Positions 5,118 to 5,192 of a stretch of 5,192 nt of DNA are shown here, piece by piece. Made by a program: the position numbers and the translations under genes. Source of the stretch: Pseudomonadota bacterium (GTDB lineage: Bacteria > Pseudomonadota > Gammaproteobacteria > Burkholderiales > Burkholderiaceae_B). Below the pieces are notes generated by a model that worked only from the letters and a program-made list of their open reading frames with translations, was not told the origin of the DNA and did not search any database. Positions within the stretch are counted from its first letter, which is position 1. Each line of letters begins with the position of its first letter. The stretch is from positions 1 through 5,192 of the forward strand of contig JAEZGR010000333.1 of assembly GCA_023437255.1 (NCBI GenBank). Direction: 5' to 3'.

Positions 5118-5192
5118 ATGAAATATTATTACAGGATTTATGGATTGACGATCCGGTCCGAGGTAAAATTCACTGAAGCGGATGAGATCGGA
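5118..5192 (+). CDS. N-terminus of a divergent gene, possibly a second HPr-kinase-like protein (3'-truncated)
   Basis: Only the first 25 codons are in the window. The ATG has AAGGAG 5 nt upstream and a consensus promoter about 55 bp upstream, so this is a genuine gene start. The peptide begins MKYYYRIYGLTIRSEVKF. This resembles the opening of the kinase encoded at 3720-4592 (MHFYQIAEIHVG) and, from memory of the family, the N-termini of HPr-kinase-like proteins in clostridial RiPP clusters, which often start with an aromatic run followed by a G-[LI]-x-[IV]-x-S-E pattern. Divergent placement next to the precursor suggests that the cluster continues to the right, where a transporter could also lie. 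An in-frame ATG at 5040 is rejected because it lies inside the promoter. Gene start is firm; family assignment is weak. Confidence 0.6.
   Translation, partial: MKYYYRIYGLTIRSEVKFTEADEIG

Noticed and set aside
1..5192. CRISPR arrays, insertion sequences, tRNA or rRNA genes.
   Set aside because: No regularly spaced repeats, transposase motifs, terminal inverted repeats, or tRNA/rRNA-like sequence were seen on either strand.

Overview
The window looks like a chromosomal segment of a Gram-positive, low-to-moderate GC anaerobe of the Clostridia, most likely a plant-fibre-degrading Lachnospiraceae relative. The reasons are near-consensus sigma-A promoters, strong AGGAGG-type ribosome binding sites, a GH5 cellulase-type glycoside hydrolase, and a radical-SAM peptide cluster of a style common in that group. 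This is inference from style; no rRNA or taxonomic marker is present.

Layout. (1) Positions 1-1730, plus strand: the 3' part of a GH5 endoglucanase-like gene, open through the left edge, closed by a rho-independent terminator at 1736-1780. (2) Positions 4852 down to 1815, minus strand: a compact four-gene operon converging on the GH5 gene. In transcription order it holds a 68-residue Cys/Ser/Asn-rich precursor peptide, an HPr-kinase/PEPCK-like kinase, a fusion of an S24/S26 signal-peptidase-like domain to a PqqD-type leader-binding domain (RRE), and a radical SAM/SPASM maturase. The spacings are 53 nt, 16 nt and a 4-nt stop/start overlap. (3) Positions 4853-5117: a 265-nt divergent control region with a sigma-A promoter firing each way, and TACAAT repeats including a perfect palindrome over the leftward -35 box. 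(4) Positions 5118-5192, plus strand: the first 25 codons of a divergent gene that may be a second kinase-family protein. It runs off the right edge.

Working model (inference). The four minus-strand genes form a RiPP pathway. The PqqD domain would bind the precursor leader. The radical SAM/SPASM enzyme would crosslink the core, plausibly through the three core cysteines. The kinase could phosphorylate the very Ser-rich core or tail. The S26-like Ser/His hydrolase domain, physically tethered to the RRE, is a candidate leader peptidase, by analogy with the RRE-protease pairing of lasso peptide clusters. No transporter or immunity gene is visible; these would lie to the right of the window.

The most notable points are the RRE-protease fusion, a perfect Shine-Dalgarno inside that gene that could yield free PqqD, the precursor with its three C-[S/T] sites and a core without acidic residues, and the duplicated accessory domain flanking the GH5 barrel. 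The GH5 gene is probably unrelated to the peptide system.
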